Positions 61,025 through 64,000 of a stretch of 64,000 bases of DNA are shown here, piece after piece. The position numbers were made by a program, and so were the translations under genes. The stretch spans positions 10,808,501-10,872,500 of the forward strand of contig JBAMJR010000031.1 of the NCBI GenBank assembly GCA_038501785.1, in the 5' to 3' direction. The notes under the pieces were generated by a model that did not search any database, had not been told where the DNA came from, and worked only from the letters and a program-made list of their open reading frames with translations. This DNA comes from Myoxocephalus aenaeus (Eukaryota > Chordata > Actinopteri > Perciformes > Cottidae). Numbering within the stretch: the stretch's first letter is position 1; the number at the start of each line of letters is the position of its first letter.

Positions 61025-63620
61025 CTAGTCGGTGTATTCCGCCACTATAGACAGCAGCACTGTGATGTCATCTGGCTTTCCTCCTGCACAGGAAGAAAAA
61101 AAAAAAAACAGCATCCTGTCAGGATGGTGCTACGCGACAATATTGCTTTTTAACATTTCACCCTAGAATACCTTCATGTCACGTGCCTTCGTCCACCCAT
61201 TTAATACAGCTTCAGATTCCAGTTTGTCCAAGTAAGAAGGAGACACTCACCTCTTACATTCAGTCCGTTGTCACAGGCAAACTGTGCAAAAGGCGACATG
61301 TAGTTGGGGTCGTACGCCAGTACGTGGGCCTGCTCGGCGATGCTCCGGGCGGTCTGCTGGATGCTCTCGTAGTTTGAGTTCTATGAAGCGGAAACAAAAG
61401 CAGGCATGGAGGTCAGGAATCCACACACACACGTTCCATTCCACTTCCACCATCAAGCCTGTTTGGGCCTCAGTGTGACTCACCTTGAGTTTCTTCAGCT
61501 CCTGCAGGATCATGTAGTCGGGCATGTTGTCGAAGAGCCCGTCGGTGGCGGTGAGGATGATGTCGCCCAGCTGGACATCGAAGGAAGAGCTGTCTGCTGC
61601 GTCGGGGCTGCCGGCACGGACACAGTTACGTCAGGCGGAGAAACACTGACTGCAATGATCTCGGTCATTTAAGTGATACTGGATTTAAAATGGGTTTTTG
61701 TCTGACAGTGAAAACTAAAAATACAAACTTAATACTAACATCAGCAAGGTTGTGACCGCATTAATTCATCCGATTTAATCTTCTTCTGTCCCTTTTACAC
61801 CCACGTCGAGGATATCTGTCCCGTCTGACCTGATGTATTTATCTAAATCTCCGTTTGAGGAATACTCACTGATTACAGCACATTACTCGGTGGGAACATC
61901 TACTGGTATGAAAGCTAGCCTCCCGATGGCTTCTGATATTTCATCTTGGTTACAGAAATGTAATCACATGTGCAGGATGAGGATAAATTCAAGGAATAGG
62001 CCAGACCCAGTCTGCCAGTGTCAAGTTCAGTTCTCGGAAGATACCCTTTCCCCGTTGCACCCCCCAGCCGGTCATTAATGTGATTCACTCCAAACTCTTT
62101 GGGCTGCGTCATAAACACACTAAGCCAAAGCCATCGGGACAGCCTGTCCTGTGACTTTGAGGTCGCCAAAATTGCAGTTCACATGAATAGCCAGGTAGAG
62201 TCATAGAAAGATATTAGATATGGAAGAATGGGAAAAAATTTTATGTGTATTTATTGGGTGAGCAGCCGTCATTGAAATAAATTAGCTGCCATGTTTGGAT
62301 TCATCACCCATTGTTTGACACATCCATGAGCCAGAGCCACTTGTCAAATGCCAAGGACAAATGGATTGGATAATTATACAGTGATAGCTCTGAAACGTCT
62401 TCTTAATTATAATTATGAACATAATCCACGGTGGAAAATGAGAGGGTCAAGTATCACGCATTAAAATACATATTTTGGCTGCATGTTGCAACACTCGTCT
62501 CTTCCAGAAGTACACAGTGTCTTCTTTTCCACGTCAATATGCTCCAAATCTTTTAATTAACCTTTTTTCTTGTATTCTGCTGTCAAATAAATATTGTTAG
62601 ATCTCTTCAGTTTTGACCCTTGGACTCTTTTCAATTGGTTGCTACGTTAGTGATCTAGGATTGAAAGCTTAATCTGCTGTTGCACAGTGTAAATCCATCC
62701 GAGTAAATCCTTCAACTAAATGACCAAAAAAAAAAAAAAAAAAAAACATACAAATTTAAAAAGTGCCATTTCAAGAGCCACATTAAAATGCACAACAATT
62801 GAAAAGTTGTTCAATAGAAGTAAAATAAAACACTAATTGACATGCACTTAAAAGTTCATTTTCCTTCCGTTCTTTCAAGAAACGCTTTTTAAGAGGCTTA
62901 ATATAATCCGCCTGAGTTCAAGAAAGAATGAGTGAAAAGGTGGGCCGAGCCTGCTGGCGCAGGATTGGCTGTGGACTCTTCAGTATGTCCATCAAGCCCA
63001 CACAGACTTTGACCCGGGTAAGAGGGAAAAGCTTGGCAAACAGCCAGCGCTCGCCTTGCACTCTGCTGACGTGCCGCCGCTTGGCACCCGGCGGCAACGA
63101 GACACGGCGGCACGTGGCCCCTGACGCACTGCTGCGCTCCAGCTCAACGTGGTACAGACGCTGCATTCACAGAACACTGCTGCATGTGAGGGACACGAGC
63201 ACGACATCAAGGGCCCTGCAGTGCATTTTGTTTCACCGAAGAGCCTTTTGTGATGTCTGCGTGTGATCTGTATTGTTAATCGGGATATGTTCGGCCGAAT
63301 GGAGCACACGTGTCCTCTCCTCTCCATCAGCTGCTCCGTTAACGATCGAGTGCAAACGCACCGTGCAGACGTTTGTAGGGGGGCAGCGGGCGTACGAGGC
63401 ACTGCCCGTCGAGCGTCTCACCTGTCGCTGAGGACGGCTCCTTCGGCTCCCGGGGGAGCGATGGACAGCTGGAAGGGCGTGTTGAAGTAGTGCTGCTGCT
63501 CGTCCGAGCGGTGGACCACCTCCCCTCCGCGGACCACCAGGAAGCCCGAGTCTCCCAAGTTGGCCGTGTGCAGCCGGTGACTCTGCCGGTCCAAAACCAC
63601 AATGCAGGCCGTGCTGCTGC
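61025..63620 (-). CDS. pptc7: PPTC7 mitochondrial PP2C-family phosphatase, 3-prime part
   Basis: PPTC7 is a Mn/Mg-dependent Ser/Thr phosphatase of mitochondria, linked to coenzyme Q synthesis, import-factor dephosphorylation and restraint of mitophagy. The last four coding exons in transcript order are 63422-63620, 61484-61607, 61251-61380 and 61025-61083. They join in phase and encode about 170 residues, against 304 in full human PPTC7. Visible PP2C motifs are LGDSGFLVVRGGEVVHRSDE, the metal-binding Asp in ILTATDGLFDNMPD, and GGKPDDITVLLSIVAEYTD at the C-terminus, the last identical to human. The 5-prime exons (mitochondrial targeting sequence and first metal site) lie beyond position 64000. 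Bases 63621-64000 are intron. Teleosts can have pptc7a and pptc7b, which I cannot separate. Confidence 0.94.
61608..63421 (-). other. pptc7: pptc7 intron with a GC-rich island
   Basis: Mostly AT-rich, with a poly(A) run near 62727-62746. The segment about 62935-63230 is clearly more GC-rich (GTGCCGCCGCTTGGCACCCG and similar) and open in several frames. No match to PPTC7 and no splice pair that keeps the frame was found. Confidence 0.4.
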
Positions 63621-64000
63621 CTGCAGACGGACACAGACACATTTCATGAAATGGAATGCTAAATTTTTTTTAATTACCCTACAAATAAAATGCAGCTGTG
63701 GCCTGCATCTTCCGCTGGGTCGAGGTCAATGTAACTACACCACAGACCATTCGTAACAAAACCAAATAGGATTGCATGGATATTTTGAAGGTGCTGGAAA
63801 ATTGTAGTTTTGTTTTCATAAGTTATTTTTGTGACAATGCCTGGATGAAAACAAAGCTGCACCCTAACCCTAAAAATAACTTTCTTCCTCTTGACTTTCT
63901 GCAGCTACATAGCGGAGAAGATTCCTCTCCGTTTATGGAAAGCTACCCATCTAAAGTGCGTTTGGGAGACTGATTGATGAGGTTAGCCTGAATACACAAA

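Noticed and set aside
1..64000. CRISPR arrays, operons, riboswitches, phage or IS elements
   Set aside because: The window is vertebrate nuclear DNA with spliced genes. No regularly spaced repeats with unique spacers and no prokaryotic signals were seen.
63640..64000. Upstream coding exon of pptc7
   Set aside because: I looked on the minus strand for the expected residues before GSSTACIVV (the SNPIGILTTSYCELLQ region) and did not find them. That exon must lie beyond the window.

Overview
The window is vertebrate nuclear DNA from a teleost fish, probably a percomorph. Genes are split into many short GT-AG exons, intergenic DNA is AT-rich with long (TG)n and (ATAC)n microsatellites, and it carries dispersed repeats of teleost type. 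The encoded proteins are full-length orthologues of human proteins.

Layout, left to right: repeats (1-1400); ift81 (+, 18 coding exons, 676 aa, intraflagellar transport); an intergenic stretch; atp2a2 (+, 20 coding exons plus an alternative last exon, the SERCA2 calcium pump); anapc7 (-, 11 exons, 565 aa, an APC/C subunit), tail-to-tail with atp2a2; ube2g1 (+, 5 coding exons, 169 aa, E2 ubiquitin-conjugating enzyme), head-to-head with anapc7; fam216a (+, 5 exons, uncharacterised); rad9b (+, 11 exons, 9-1-1 checkpoint clamp subunit); and the last four coding exons of pptc7 (-, mitochondrial PP2C-type phosphatase), tail-to-tail with rad9b and running off the right edge. I assembled exons by joining splice sites in phase. 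The assembled lengths agree with the human proteins (IFT81 676, ANAPC7 565, UBE2G1 170, SERCA2b 1042, SERCA2a 997).

This is the gene order of human 12q24.11 (IFT81-ATP2A2-ANAPC7-...-FAM216A-...-RAD9B-PPTC7). Human ARPC3, GPN3 and VPS29 are absent from their expected places, and ube2g1 (on human chromosome 17) sits between anapc7 and fam216a. The genes are neighbours by ancestry and do not form one pathway.

The most useful points beyond plain annotation are: a downstream alternative exon that rebuilds a SERCA2a-type tail; three GC-AG introns among about 67; a near-perfect CTCF motif inside a dispersed repeat; an ER-stress-element-like motif upstream of atp2a2; a MITE with perfect 28-bp terminal repeats; and a recurrent GCTAACGTTAGC-like motif at several gene starts. 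I saw no wholly new system. All names are from memory of the families, without database searches.
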